A DNA stretch of 64,000 nucleotides, from positions 248,001 to 312,000 of the forward strand of contig NZ_PUEJ01000008.1 in NCBI RefSeq assembly GCF_002982075.1, written 5' to 3'. The DNA is from Labrys okinawensis (GTDB lineage Bacteria > Pseudomonadota > Alphaproteobacteria > Rhizobiales > Labraceae). The translations under genes and the position numbers were made by a program. Under the pieces are notes generated by a model. The model was not told the origin of the DNA and made no database searches. It saw only the letters and a list, made by a program, of their open reading frames with translations. This document shows positions 16,135-24,895 of the stretch, piece after piece. Within the stretch, counting starts at the first letter, position 1. Every line of letters begins with the position of its first letter.

Positions 16135-17037
16135 TCAGGGCAAGGGCGGCGCACCGGCCTCGCGCAGTTTCACCAGCGTCCACAGCGCCTGGTTCAGCGG
16201 CGCCTCCAAGCCGCGCGCGGCGGCCCGGCGCAGGATGGCGCCGTTCAGATCGTCGATCTCCGTGCGTCGCCCCCTGGCCAGATCCTGGGCGGTCGACGAA
16301 TATTGCTCGGCCATGCTGGTGCCCAGGCCGAAGACGGTGTCCTCCAGCGTGGGGGCCAGGGTGATGTCATAGGCGCCGGCCACGGCGCGGCACTCGGCGA
16401 GAATCCCCTTCAAGAGCACATCCACGCCTTCGCGGCCGACCAGCCGGCCATAAGGCAGGGCGGCGAGGGCGGAGACGGCATTGAGCGCGCAATTGACCGC
16501 CAGCTTGGTCCACAGCGTGCCGACGACATCCGGTGCGACACGGGCGGCGATGCCGGCCGCGGCGAACAGGTCCGCGAATTCCGCGCTGCGTTCGGAGGGG
16601 CCGATCACCATCCTGCCGCCGCCCTTGTGGCGGACATAGCCGGCGGCCGGCGCTTCCAGAGCGGCATAGACGGCCACGGCCACGGCGGGCCTGTCGAGGA
16701 TATGGGCGAGCCTGTCGGCATTGTCGATGCCGTTCTGCAGGCTCCAGACCGAGCAATCGGCGCCGATATGGGGCGCGATGGCCGCAGCCGCCGCCTCGGT
16801 GTCGAAGGATTTCACGCAGAACAGCACCAGGTCTGCTCCGGCCACGGCCTCGGGCCTCGTATCGGCCTCAATCGGCACATGCTGCCTCTCGCCGCCGCGC
16901 TCGAGCAACAGGCCGCCATCCCTCACGGCTTCCACCAAAGCCGGGCGGCCGATCAGGGTGACGCTATGGCCGGCCTGGGCGAGCAGGGCGCCGAAGAAAC
17001 AGCCAACGGCACCGGCTCCCATCACCGCAATCTTCAT
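16135..17037 (-). CDS. panE: 2-dehydropantoate 2-reductase family protein
   Basis: The 300-residue protein begins MKIAVMGAGAVGCFFG, the NADP-binding Rossmann motif of ketopantoate reductases. The conserved LFCVKSFDT, SLQNGIDN and LWTKLAVNCALNAVSAL segments follow, including the catalytic Lys of the WxKLxxN motif. PanE reduces ketopantoate to pantoate in coenzyme A synthesis, but this superfamily is large and many members have other substrates. No pan gene is adjacent, so the specific activity is inferred from family only. Confidence 0.8.
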   Translation of the reverse strand: MKIAVMGAGAVGCFFGALLAQAGHSVTLIGRPALVEAVRDGGLLLERGGERQHVPIEADTRPEAVAGADLVLFCVKSFDTEAAAAAIAPHIGADCSVWSLQNGIDNADRLAHILDRPAVAVAVYAALEAPAAGYVRHKGGGRMVIGPSERSAEFADLFAAAGIAARVAPDVVGTLWTKLAVNCALNAVSALAALPYGRLVGREGVDVLLKGILAECRAVAGAYDITLAPTLEDTVFGLGTSMAEQYSSTAQDLARGRRTEIDDLNGAILRRAAARGLEAPLNQALWTLVKLREAGAPPLP

Positions 17038-17342
17038 GATGCCGTTCTCCCGGCAAACTGAAGCAAGGCCGCCAGGATCCGCGACTCGGGATGCGATTGC
17101 TGGCGCAAGGCTCGTGACGACAGCTTTGCATCGGCACGCGGGCTGAGGGGAAAGAGGGGCATGCTTGTGATCTTGCCGGTAGGCAACGCCTCTATCATGT
17201 CGATCGCGGCTGGCGGGCTGCCGAAGGCCGGATCGCCGTCAAGGATAGACGGGTTCTCACGATCGGCAAGGCCGGCGACGGGTTGGGCGCGATGCGACAG
17301 TATCTTCGGGGCTTCGACCTTGTGGATGTGGCTGGATGAACG
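17038..17342. other. Gene-free stretch
   Basis: I see no credible gene, RNA or clear repeat between the upstream end of the reductase gene and the Nudix hydrolase stop. Open frames here are arginine/serine-rich shadows. It probably holds the reductase promoter and the 3' end of the Nudix transcript. Confidence 0.4.
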
Positions 17343-17789
17343 TCATGGCGTGGCACGGGCCAAGGCCAGGGCTTCCCGGGCGAGCGTATCGACGTCGACG
17401 CTGGCGCTGGCCTGGCCGGCCAGAAGAGCCGGCAGGTCGAACCAGCGGGCTTCCAGGGCATCGTCGGCTGCAACGGCCTCGCCGGATTGCCAATGGCAGA
17501 GCACGCCGACCAGCACATAATGGTGACCGCCTTCATGGGCCGGACGAGGATCGATGGAATCGAGCGCGGCGAAGGCCTTTACGGCGCGGGCGCGGACGCC
17601 GGTCTCTTCCTCGAGTTCGCGCAGAGCCGCCTGCAGCACGCCTTCGCCCGGCTCGATCTTGCCGCCCGGAAAGCCCCACAAGCCCTGGTCCGGGGGATTG
17701 GCACGGCGAACCAGCAGGAATTCCTCGCCGCGCAGCACGGCGGCGACAGGGCGGGGCAGATTGTCACTTTCGGCCGGCTCCGAGCCCAT
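17343..17789 (-). CDS. Nudix hydrolase
   Basis: The 148-residue protein carries a complete Nudix box, GGKIEPGEGVLQAALRELEEETGV with the RELEEE metal-binding core, after LLVRRANPPDQGLWGFPG. This arrangement is common in ADP-ribose pyrophosphatases and MutT-like enzymes. HHYVLVGVLCHW follows. The exact nucleotide substrate is not readable. It stands alone on the minus strand. Unlike NrtR in the same window, this copy has an intact catalytic box. Confidence 0.88.
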   Translation of the reverse strand: MGSEPAESDNLPRPVAAVLRGEEFLLVRRANPPDQGLWGFPGGKIEPGEGVLQAALRELEEETGVRARAVKAFAALDSIDPRPAHEGGHHYVLVGVLCHWQSGEAVAADDALEARWFDLPALLAGQASASVDVDTLAREALALARATP

Positions 17790-17980
17790 TGTCTGTTTCT
17801 CCGGGACTTCTGCAGGTGGAGGGCCCAGCTATAGGCGCCTTCCGCTTCGAGCGACAGCCTGCAAGGCGAGACCTCCACCAGTTCAGAGCGGGGACGGGTG
17901 GCAGCCGCGCTCCCCAGGCTTGCCTGCCGCCGGCAGCCCTGCGAAAAGCCCGTGGCGTCCGCAGGAAAAGGCATGGGATC

Positions 17981-18757
17981 ATGAAGCTCGGCATCGAAGG
18001 AAAATCCGCCATCGTCTGCGCCTCCAGCCGAGGGCTCGGCAAGGCTTGTGCGTTGGCTCTGGCGCGCGAGGGCGTGAATGTGGTGATCAATGGCGTCACG
18101 CCGGCCACGCTGGAGCGCACCGCGGCCGAGATCCGCGCCGCGACGGGTGCGACGGTTACGCCCGTGATTGCCGATGTCGCCAGGGAGGAAGGGCGCCGCA
18201 AGCTGCTTGAAGGCTGCCCGCAGCCCGACATTCTGGTCAACAATGCGGGTGGCCCACCGCCCGGAGACTTCCGCCGGTTCGGCCGGGAGGAATGGCTGGC
18301 CGCGCTCGATGCCAACATGCTGGCGCCGATCGAGTTGATCAAGGCGACGCTGGACGGCATGATGGCCCGTCGCTTCGGGCGCATCGTCAACATCACTTCG
18401 GTGACGGTGAAGGCGCCGATTTCCTATCTCGGCCTGTCGAATGGCGCCCGTACCGGCCTGACGGGCTTCGTGGCGGGTCTCGCCCGTGACATTGCCCGCC
18501 ATAATGTGACGATCAACAACATCCTGCCGGGCTCCTTCGGCACCGACAGGCTGCGGGACAATGCCGCGGCCTCCGCCAGGCCGGGGCAGACGGCGGAAGA
18601 GGTGCTCGCCGAGTGGCGGGAGGGCGAGATTTCCGGGCGGTTCGGCGATCCGGAGGAACTCGGTGCGGTCTGTGCCTTTCTGGCCGGAGCGCAGGCCGGC
18701 TATATCACGCGCCAGAATATCCTCATGGACGGCGGCAGCTTTCCCGGCACCTTCTGA
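17981..18757 (+). CDS. SDR-family oxidoreductase lacking the YxxxK lysine
   Basis: The 258-residue protein has the short-chain dehydrogenase fold: SSRGLGKACA cofactor motif (about 14-23), LVNNAGGPPPG and GRIVNITSVTV with the active-site Ser. At the usual YxxxK position it reads YLGLSN, so the catalytic Lys is replaced by Ser, followed by GARTGLTGF. A subfamily annotated as 3-oxoacyl-ACP reductase-like shows this LSNxxRxGLTG pattern, so the loss is a family trait and not a local mutation. The C-terminus (ILMDGGSFPGTF) is complete. The ATG at 17981 puts the Rossmann motif at the expected position. Activity and substrate are unknown. Confidence 0.82.
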   Translation: MKLGIEGKSAIVCASSRGLGKACALALAREGVNVVINGVTPATLERTAAEIRAATGATVTPVIADVAREEGRRKLLEGCPQPDILVNNAGGPPPGDFRRFGREEWLAALDANMLAPIELIKATLDGMMARRFGRIVNITSVTVKAPISYLGLSNGARTGLTGFVAGLARDIARHNVTINNILPGSFGTDRLRDNAAASARPGQTAEEVLAEWREGEISGRFGDPEELGAVCAFLAGAQAGYITRQNILMDGGSFPGTF

Positions 18758-18780
18758 ACGCCCTCAAAAAGAGCACCAAC

Positions 18781-18806
18781 AAAAAGGGCCAGCCGCAAGG
18801 CTGGCC
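18781..18806 (-). terminator. Rho-independent terminator for the repeat-protein gene
   Basis: On the minus strand GGCCAGCC-TTGC-GGCTGGCC is a perfect 8-base stem followed by CTTTTTGTTGG. It lies about 30 bases after the stop of the exported repeat protein. Confidence 0.8.
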
Positions 18807-18836
18807 TCGATTGGGTCGGCCGGCTGAAATTCCGGC

Positions 18837-19463
18837 TCAGAGCTTGGCCAGCATCTGGCAAAGCTTGATCAGCTGGGCATCGTACTCATCGCTGGCCCCG
18901 AGGATCAGCTTGCAGCGCTTCTTGAGGGCGATGCGCTGGGCGCTGCTCATCGAGGCGAACTGGCTGGAGACATTGCCGATAGTCACGCCAGTGCCAGGCA
19001 CCCCCGGAGCGCCCGGGGTTCCGGGCGTGCCGGGAGTCGTGCCTGGGACGTTGACGCCGACACCGACATTGACGCCCGTCGTGTTGTTGAGCGAGGCCGT
19101 GACATCTGCATCGGCGAGCGAGGAGTTGACGCCGACATTGGCGTTGACGCCGCTATTGGGCGTTGCCGATGCGCTGACTTTGGCGGTGGCGGCGTTGCCG
19201 ACACTGGCCGTGGTGTTTGAATTCAGGCCGCTGCTGTTGAGGCTGGTGTTGCTATTGGCATTGACCGGGCCCACCTTCGCGCTGACGCCGACATTGACAC
19301 CGCCGACGGCACCACCGACCGCACCCACGGCACTGCCGAGGCCGCCGGCAGTGTTGCCGAAATCACCGCTCATGGCGACCTGCGGAGCGATAAGAAGCAA
19401 AGTAGTCGCCAGTCCAGCGAACATTGCAACCTTGCGCCAATCCTTCCGATATTGCTGAGACAT
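18837..19463 (-). CDS. Exported Asn/Val/Gly repeat protein with collagen-like tract
   Basis: I do not recognise a named family. The 208-residue protein begins MSQQYRKDW, has a hydrophobic signal segment (about 11-30) with a likely cleavage near APQVAMSG, then a low-complexity Gly/Val/Asn/Ser/Ala region with imperfect NxGVNxNVGV-like units. A run of Gly-X-Y triplets rich in PGTPGAPG follows at about 148-163. The C-terminal 45 residues are a compact, Cys-containing tail (KKRCKLIL, LIKLCQML). The ATG at 19463 has GGAGG 6 bases upstream. Composition suggests a secreted or surface-exposed structural protein. A strong terminator follows the gene. Confidence 0.75.
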   Translation of the reverse strand: MSQQYRKDWRKVAMFAGLATTLLLIAPQVAMSGDFGNTAGGLGSAVGAVGGAVGGVNVGVSAKVGPVNANSNTSLNSSGLNSNTTASVGNAATAKVSASATPNSGVNANVGVNSSLADADVTASLNNTTGVNVGVGVNVPGTTPGTPGTPGAPGVPGTGVTIGNVSSQFASMSSAQRIALKKRCKLILGASDEYDAQLIKLCQMLAKL

Positions 19464-19984
19464 ATCGACCTCCACCTGGGAAACTCGAACATTCAGCCGG
19501 AACTCCGGGGAAGTGGCTCTTTTTGCTGCTCTGTCAACCTGCGGAAGCCGAATGTTGCCAACAAAGTATGCCAAAAAACAGTAAATCTCAATGGAATTCC
19601 ATAAAGTGTAAATCGATTTTTTTAGGAGGATTACGTTGTTTCATTTTTTGTACGGAGAGTATTTTTAAATATACTTGAATCTTACGATGGGTAATATGTT
19701 TGATTGCGGGGGCTTAAGTGTGTTTTTCTTTTTCGCTGCTCCCCTTTCTGTGCGATGTGGGTGAGTGTTGCCATGGATGAAATGCGGCCGCAATGCGGTG
19801 CTTCTGGGGTAAAATTGGGTGGCGCGATTTTGCGGCTGCGATGATGCTTAAGTACTAGATCGCGCCGGCGAAGTATGACTTTCATCCTTAATAGGTATTG
19901 TTATTTAAGGTATTATGATACCTGAATTTTTCCAGAAAAAAGCCGCCCCAGTGGTGAAGGGCGGCTTTCGCGTTGTCGGCCTGC
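19464..19984. other. AT-rich intergenic stretch
   Basis: From about 19560 to 19930 the DNA is far richer in A and T than its surroundings, with runs such as GATTTTTTTAGGAGG and TATTTTTAAATATAC. No credible gene is seen; the open frames are short and lack domains. It probably holds the promoter of the repeat-protein gene and perhaps an untranslated RNA. It ends in the terminator of the sugar ABC operon. Confidence 0.45.
19934..19968 (-). terminator. Rho-independent terminator of the sugar ABC operon
   Basis: On the minus strand AAAGCCGCCC pairs with GGGCGGCTTT around about 10 bases and is followed by a T run. It lies just after the solute-binding protein gene, the last gene of the operon. Confidence 0.85.
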
Positions 19985-20929
19985 TCAGAACGGCGAGTCG
20001 GGGTAGTAGAATTCCTTGGCGTTGTCCTTGGTCACCAGCGTGGCATCGAGAATATAGGAGCCGCGCACGGGCAGCTTGTCGAAGAGGCCGGCTGCGGTGA
20101 GGTCCATCGCCACGGCCACCATCGCCGGCGGATAGAGCACGTCGGCCGGGATGGTGGCGTCGCCATCCATGACCTTCTTGACCATGTCTTTCATACCGGC
20201 GCCGCCGAGCACGAACTTGATGTCGGTGCGGCCGGCCTGTTTGATCGCTTCCAGCACGCCGACGGCCATGTCGTCGTCCTGACACCAGACCGCATCGATC
20301 TTGGGGTGCTTGGTCAGGAAGTCCTGCATGACCTTGAACGCGTCGTCGCGACTCCAATTGCCGAACTGGCTGTCGATCACCTTGACCTCGGAGCCCTTCA
20401 GGCCTTCGTTGAAGGCACTGACGCGCTGCTCGTCGATGACGATGGGCAGGCCGCGGATCACCACGATGTCACCCTTGCCGCCGAGCTTCTCCTTGACGAA
20501 GGCGGCGGAGACGGTGCCCAGGCCCGGATTGTTGCCGGCGACATAGAGATCCTGGATCGGGTCGCGCAAGGCGCGGTCCACCACGGTGATGAACACGCCC
20601 TTGCCCTTCACCTGGCGGATCGGGTCCGTCAACTCGTCCGAATTATGCGGCAGCACGACGAGGGCATTGATGCCCTGCGTTGTCAGGTCCTCCAGCGCGT
20701 TGGCCTGAGACGCTCCGTCGGGCGAGGTCTTCACGATGACCTTGAGGCCGGGATAGCGCGCCTCGAGGGCCTTGGCTTCCTGTTGGGCGTGATAGACCAC
20801 GCCGCCCGTCCAGCCATGATCGGCGGCCGGTATGGAGACGGCGATGGTCTTGGTGTCGGCGGCGAAGGCCGCCGCCCCGGCGATGGTGAAGAGACCGGCC
20901 GCCATCAGGCCGGTCAGCAATTTGCGCAT
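19985..20929 (-). CDS. Sugar ABC transporter substrate-binding protein
   Basis: The 314-residue protein has a signal peptide (MRKLLTGLMAAGLFTIAG...AFA, about 1-24) and a periplasmic-binding-protein-like I fold as in ribose-binding protein RbsB: IPAADHGWTGGV, LTTQGINALVVLPHNSDEL, TVVDRAL and WCQDDDMAVGVLEA. GGAGGATATC before the ATG at 20929 fixes the start. It follows the permease by about 160 bases containing a palindromic element, so it may have its own RNA stability. The ligand is probably a monosaccharide or polyol; I cannot name it. Confidence 0.88.
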   Translation of the reverse strand: MRKLLTGLMAAGLFTIAGAAAFAADTKTIAVSIPAADHGWTGGVVYHAQQEAKALEARYPGLKVIVKTSPDGASQANALEDLTTQGINALVVLPHNSDELTDPIRQVKGKGVFITVVDRALRDPIQDLYVAGNNPGLGTVSAAFVKEKLGGKGDIVVIRGLPIVIDEQRVSAFNEGLKGSEVKVIDSQFGNWSRDDAFKVMQDFLTKHPKIDAVWCQDDDMAVGVLEAIKQAGRTDIKFVLGGAGMKDMVKKVMDGDATIPADVLYPPAMVAVAMDLTAAGLFDKLPVRGSYILDATLVTKDNAKEFYYPDSPF

Positions 20930-21044
20930 GATATCCTCCCTAGCGCTTTTCGTTCCGTCGGGGCGGGTTGGTCCCGCCCTTGCATATCGACCAAAGCGTT
21001 TTGCCATTTGGCGGTCTCGCCAAGAATCGCAAAGACGCTTCGAG

Positions 21045-21087
21045 TTAGAGCAAGCCAGCGTTCCGGCTAGACGCGCTTTGCTCCAGG
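21045..21087. repeat. TAGAGC...GCTCCA dispersed palindromic element, copy 1
   Basis: The segment reads TTAGAGCAAGCCAGCG, a short loop, CTAGACGCGCTTTGCTCCAG, with complementary outer arms (AGAGCAAG with CTTTGCTC-like) and inner CGTT/ACGCG. A closely similar copy lies at 35970-36013 and a partial one at 61911-61930. Here it sits between the permease and binding-protein genes of one operon. Confidence 0.6.
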
Positions 21088-21092
21088 TGGGC

Positions 21093-22094
21093 TCAATTCC
21101 TCCGGGCCAGCGAGCGCTGCACCAGCATGGCGATGATGATGATGGCGCCCTGCACGGCGCCGACCAGATATTCGGAGACGAAGTTCGACAGCACCATGAT
21201 GTTGGAGATCACCTCCAGGATCAGCGCGCCGCAGATGGTGCCCCAGATGCGCCCGACGCCGCCGCGCAGCGCCGTGCCGCCGACCACGACCGCCGTGATC
21301 GCCTGCAATTCCCAGCCGAGGCCGGTGGTGGAGGTGGTTGAGCCGAGCCTTGGCACATAGACCAGCACGGCGATGGCGACGCACAGGCCCTGGATGATGT
21401 AGGTAAGCATGCGCACGCGCCCGACCGAGATGCCGGAATAGCGGGCGACGTCCTCATTGGAGCCGACCGCCATGACATGCCGCCCGAAGGTGGTGCGGTA
21501 GAGCAGGAACGCGCCGATGACGGCCACCGCGATGATCACCCAGACCGGGAAGGGCAGGCCGAGAATGGTGCCGAAATAGACGGGGCGATAGTCGGCGCGC
21601 AGTTCCATCGACTTCATGGCGATCGAGCCGCCGTCGGCAAGCCAGATCAGGAGCGAGCGGAAGATCGCCATGGTGCCGAGCGTGACGATGAAGGGCTCGA
21701 GCCGCCCGGCGGTGACGCCCAGGCCGTTGGCGGCACCGCACAGGCCCCCCAGCAGCAACGCCAGGACCATGCCGGTGGCGAGAAGCATGTAGCCGTCGCC
21801 GATCATGGCCTTGTTGAGGAAGAGGATCATCACCCCCGAGACCAGCGCCGCCATCGAGCCGACGGAGAGGTCGAGGCCGCCGGCGGTGATCACGAAAGTG
21901 GCGCCCACCGCGATGGTGGCGATGAAGGCGCTGCGCGCCAGGACATTGGTGAGGTTGTCGAGGTCAATGAAGCGGGCATTGACGAAATAGCCGAGCACCA
22001 TCAGCACGGCGAGGGCCGCGAAGGGGGCGATCGCGCGCAGATCGAAATCCTGGAAGCGGCTTGCGGCCTTGGTGGGGGCGAGCTCTCCGCTCAT
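21093..22094 (-). CDS. Sugar ABC transporter permease (RbsC-type)
   Basis: The 333-residue protein has about nine hydrophobic segments and the RbsC-family signature TAGGLDLSVGSMAALVSGV. GLCGAANGLGV and LGMTAI-like VTLGTMAIFRS follow, then GGTALRGGVGRIWGT near the C-terminus. The start codon overlaps the stop of the ATPase gene (ATGA), so the two are translationally coupled. It would form the homodimeric channel for the adjacent binding protein and ATPase. Confidence 0.9.
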   Translation of the reverse strand: MSGELAPTKAASRFQDFDLRAIAPFAALAVLMVLGYFVNARFIDLDNLTNVLARSAFIATIAVGATFVITAGGLDLSVGSMAALVSGVMILFLNKAMIGDGYMLLATGMVLALLLGGLCGAANGLGVTAGRLEPFIVTLGTMAIFRSLLIWLADGGSIAMKSMELRADYRPVYFGTILGLPFPVWVIIAVAVIGAFLLYRTTFGRHVMAVGSNEDVARYSGISVGRVRMLTYIIQGLCVAIAVLVYVPRLGSTTSTTGLGWELQAITAVVVGGTALRGGVGRIWGTICGALILEVISNIMVLSNFVSEYLVGAVQGAIIIIAMLVQRSLARRN

Positions 22095-23656
22095 ATCTGT
22101 GCTCTCGCTTCTTCTCTGGAAACGCCGGTGGCATGCACTACGATTTCGGCCTCTGTCATGGCGTCGCCGCTGACCTCGCCGGCGATTTGCCCGCCGCGCA
22201 TCACCAGGATGCGGTGGCATACGCCGATCAGTTCCTGCATCTCGGAGGAGATCACGATCACGCCCTTGCCCCTGGCGGCGAGGGCGGCGATGAAACGGTA
22301 GATCTGCTCCTTGGTGCCGATATCGATGCCGCGGGTGGGCTCATCGATGACGACGATCCTCGGCTCCAGCAGCATCATCTTGGCGAGCAGCAACTTCTGC
22401 TGGTTGCCGCCGGAAAGCTGGCCGGCCAGCAGGGTTTTGGAGCGAGCCCGGATATCGAAATCCTGGAAGGCCTGATTGAGGGCGCTCCATTCGCGTGCCT
22501 TGTCGATGAAGGCGCCCGAGGCGAAGCGATCGAGTGCGGCCAGGGTGAGGTTGGTGCGCAGGTCCTGCGCCAGCAGTAGGCCCTTGCCCTTGCGATCCTC
22601 GGAGAGATAGACGATGCCCGCCTCCATGGCCTGGCGGGGCTCGCGAAAATGCACGGGCCGGCCATCGAGCCGGACGCTGCCGCTGCCGGAGCGCAGGCCC
22701 AGCAGCCCTTCGAACAGTTCGGTTCGTCCCGCCCCGACCAGGCCGGCAAAGCCGAGGATCTCGCCGGCCTCGAGGCCAAAACTGACATCGGTGGCAAAGC
22801 CGGGCACATTGAAATGCTCGACTGCGAGCAGGGGTTCTTCGGCGACTGCCGCGCTTGCCTCCGCCGAAGCCTTGGCCGGATAGAGATTGGCCATGTCGCG
22901 CCCCACCATCAATTGCGCCATGTCGATGGGCTGGAGCTCGGCGGCGGGCCGGGTGGCGATCCATTTGCCGTCACGCAAGACGGTGACGCGGTCGGCGATG
23001 GCCTTCACCTCGTTGAGGCGATGCGAGATGTAGAGAACCGCCGTGCCCTTGGCGCGGATGGCGGTGATGACCTTCAGGAGCGCTTCCGTTTCCACCGGCG
23101 TGAGGGATGCGGTGGGTTCGTCGAAGATCACCACGCGGTGCGGCACCGCCAGGGCGCGCGCGATCTGAACCAGTTGGCGCTGGGCGATGGAGAGGCGCTC
23201 GACGACCCGGGTCGGTGCGATTTCCGCCCCGAGCTCACGAACCGCCCGCGCGGCCTCCTGGTTCATGGCCCGGTCGTCGACCATGGGGCCGCGGCGGATC
23301 TCGCGGCCAAGGAAGATGTTCTGCGCGACGGTCAGGTGAGGGGCGAGCAGGATTTCCTGATGGACCAGCACGATGCCTCGATGCTCGGCGTCGACGGGAC
23401 CGGAAAAATGCACCGGCTCGCCATCGATGGCGAGCGTGCCACGGCTCGGCTGGAGATGGCCGGCCAGGATCTTCATCAGGGTGGACTTGCCGGCACCGTT
23501 TTCGCCGATGATGGCATGGACCTCGCCTGCCTTGAGGTCGAGCGCGATGTTGCTCAGCACCTCGATGGCGCCGAAACTCTTGGACAGGCCGCTGGCAGCC
23601 AGGACCGGCACGGTCTGGTTCTGCGCGGCAGCCCCGTTCGCTTGCCCTTCAGACAA
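22091..23656 (-). CDS. Sugar ABC transporter ATP-binding protein (RbsA-type, two NBDs)
   Basis: The 521-residue protein has two tandem nucleotide-binding domains. The first has Walker A GENGAGKS (about 51-58), an unusual signature LSIAQRQ and Walker B VVIFDEPTA. The second has a degenerate Walker A (GLVGAGRTE) and a canonical signature LSGGNQQK with VVIDEPTRG. This asymmetry is usual in ribose/galactose-type importers, where one site is catalytic. The start is TTG with AGGA 7 bases upstream; no ATG precedes the conserved region. It is the first gene of a three-gene importer operon. Confidence 0.92.
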   Translation of the reverse strand: MSEGQANGAAAQNQTVPVLAASGLSKSFGAIEVLSNIALDLKAGEVHAIIGENGAGKSTLMKILAGHLQPSRGTLAIDGEPVHFSGPVDAEHRGIVLVHQEILLAPHLTVAQNIFLGREIRRGPMVDDRAMNQEAARAVRELGAEIAPTRVVERLSIAQRQLVQIARALAVPHRVVIFDEPTASLTPVETEALLKVITAIRAKGTAVLYISHRLNEVKAIADRVTVLRDGKWIATRPAAELQPIDMAQLMVGRDMANLYPAKASAEASAAVAEEPLLAVEHFNVPGFATDVSFGLEAGEILGFAGLVGAGRTELFEGLLGLRSGSGSVRLDGRPVHFREPRQAMEAGIVYLSEDRKGKGLLLAQDLRTNLTLAALDRFASGAFIDKAREWSALNQAFQDFDIRARSKTLLAGQLSGGNQQKLLLAKMMLLEPRIVVIDEPTRGIDIGTKEQIYRFIAALAARGKGVIVISSEMQELIGVCHRILVMRGGQIAGEVSGDAMTEAEIVVHATGVSREEARAQI

Positions 23657-23806
23657 ATCCGGTTCCTGGTTTTCGTTTCCCGCCCGCTCTCTTCGCCATA
23701 TGCAGGGGCGAATGAGTTACGTACCTCGCAATTGTCAGATTACCGGGACGGCGGGTTCTGTCAATCTCGCTTTCCGGATTGGGGCAGCATGGACCTCCCG
23801 GCAATG

Positions 23807-24829
23807 TCATCGCCGGCCGGAAAATCGCTCGCGATAGGATTGCGGCGTCGTTGCCAGGTGCCGGGCGAAGCTGCGCCGCATGGTCTCTTCGCAGCCAAAG
23901 CCGCAGCAGGCGGCGATCTGCTTGAGGGGCTGGGCGGTGTCGGCGAGCAGCGTGCGCGCCTGTTCGACCCGCAGCCTTTCGACGGCGCGGGCCGGCGGCA
24001 GGCCGGTGGCTTCCCGGTAGCGGCGCTGGAAGCTGCGCTCGCTCATGCCGGCCCGTGCGGCGAGGGCGGGAACCGACAAATCGTCGGCGAGGTTCTCCCG
24101 CATCCAGCCATGCAGCGATTCGAAACGGGATGCGCCATGCTGGAGCGCCAGGGCGGCGCTGTATTGCGACTGCCCGCCCGGCCGCTTGAGAAAGACCACC
24201 AACTCGCGCGCTACTGCCAGCGCCATCGCGCGGCCAAGGTCGCGTTCCACCAAAGCGAGAGCGAGGTCGATGCCGGCGGTGACGCCGGCGGAGGTCCATA
24301 ACTTGCCATCCTCGATGAAGATCGGATCGCTCTCCACCCGTGCTGCCGGAAAGCGCTCGGCCAGCAGAGCGCAGGAATCCCAATGGGTCACGGCGCGCCT
24401 GCCGTCGAGCAGGCCCGCGGCACCGGCCAGAAAAGCGCCGGTGCAGACAGCCGCGACCCTTCGGACCGCCGTCGCTCTGGCCGTAACCCAGGCAACGAGT
24501 TCGGCATCCTCGATCGCCTGGTGCACGGCGCGCCCGCCGGCGATCACCAGCGTATCGCAGGCTTCGCTCGCGTCCGGCAGGGGCTCGGCCTGCAAGGTCA
24601 GCCCGGCCCAAGCCGCGACCTGGGTCTGCCGGGCGACGATCCGCAGGCGATAGGCCGCGGGCAGCCCATCATCCTCCCGGAGGCGGTTGGCCGAGGCGAA
24701 TACCTGCATGGGGCCGGCGATATCGAGCAGTTGAAACCCGGGAAAAGCCAGCAGATCGACCGGGCGGCACGCCCGGCCAGCCGAGGAGGCGCCGATCGGA
24801 TTTGGCGCAAAATGTGGGTCAAACGACAT
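23807..24829 (-). CDS. GlxA-family AraC-type transcriptional regulator
   Basis: The 340-residue protein joins an N-terminal DJ-1/PfpI-like domain (about 20-210; LLAFPGFQLLDIAGPMQVF, VCTGAFLAGAAGLLDGRRAVTHW) to a C-terminal AraC DNA-binding domain with two helix-turn-helix motifs (VPALAARAGMSERSFQRRY and LKQIAACCGFGCEETMRRS). GlxA regulators respond to small metabolites through the DJ-1 domain. It is divergent from an isonitrile hydratase with 66 bases between start codons, so it probably regulates that gene. The second HTH has CCGFG where FGYxS is usual. The ATG at 24829 is chosen over in-frame starts that overlap the divergent gene. Confidence 0.88.
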   Translation of the reverse strand: MSFDPHFAPNPIGASSAGRACRPVDLLAFPGFQLLDIAGPMQVFASANRLREDDGLPAAYRLRIVARQTQVAAWAGLTLQAEPLPDASEACDTLVIAGGRAVHQAIEDAELVAWVTARATAVRRVAAVCTGAFLAGAAGLLDGRRAVTHWDSCALLAERFPAARVESDPIFIEDGKLWTSAGVTAGIDLALALVERDLGRAMALAVARELVVFLKRPGGQSQYSAALALQHGASRFESLHGWMRENLADDLSVPALAARAGMSERSFQRRYREATGLPPARAVERLRVEQARTLLADTAQPLKQIAACCGFGCEETMRRSFARHLATTPQSYRERFSGRR

Positions 24830-24895
24830 TTGCGCCAGAAGCTGCCGCGCTAGAATGGGTCTGTCAACATCAAGGTTTAGAACGGAGCAGCCCGA

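Noticed and set aside
19010-19350. Tandem repeats as a CRISPR array
   Set aside because: The periodicity is codon-based and imperfect within a coding frame, with no spacers or cas genes.
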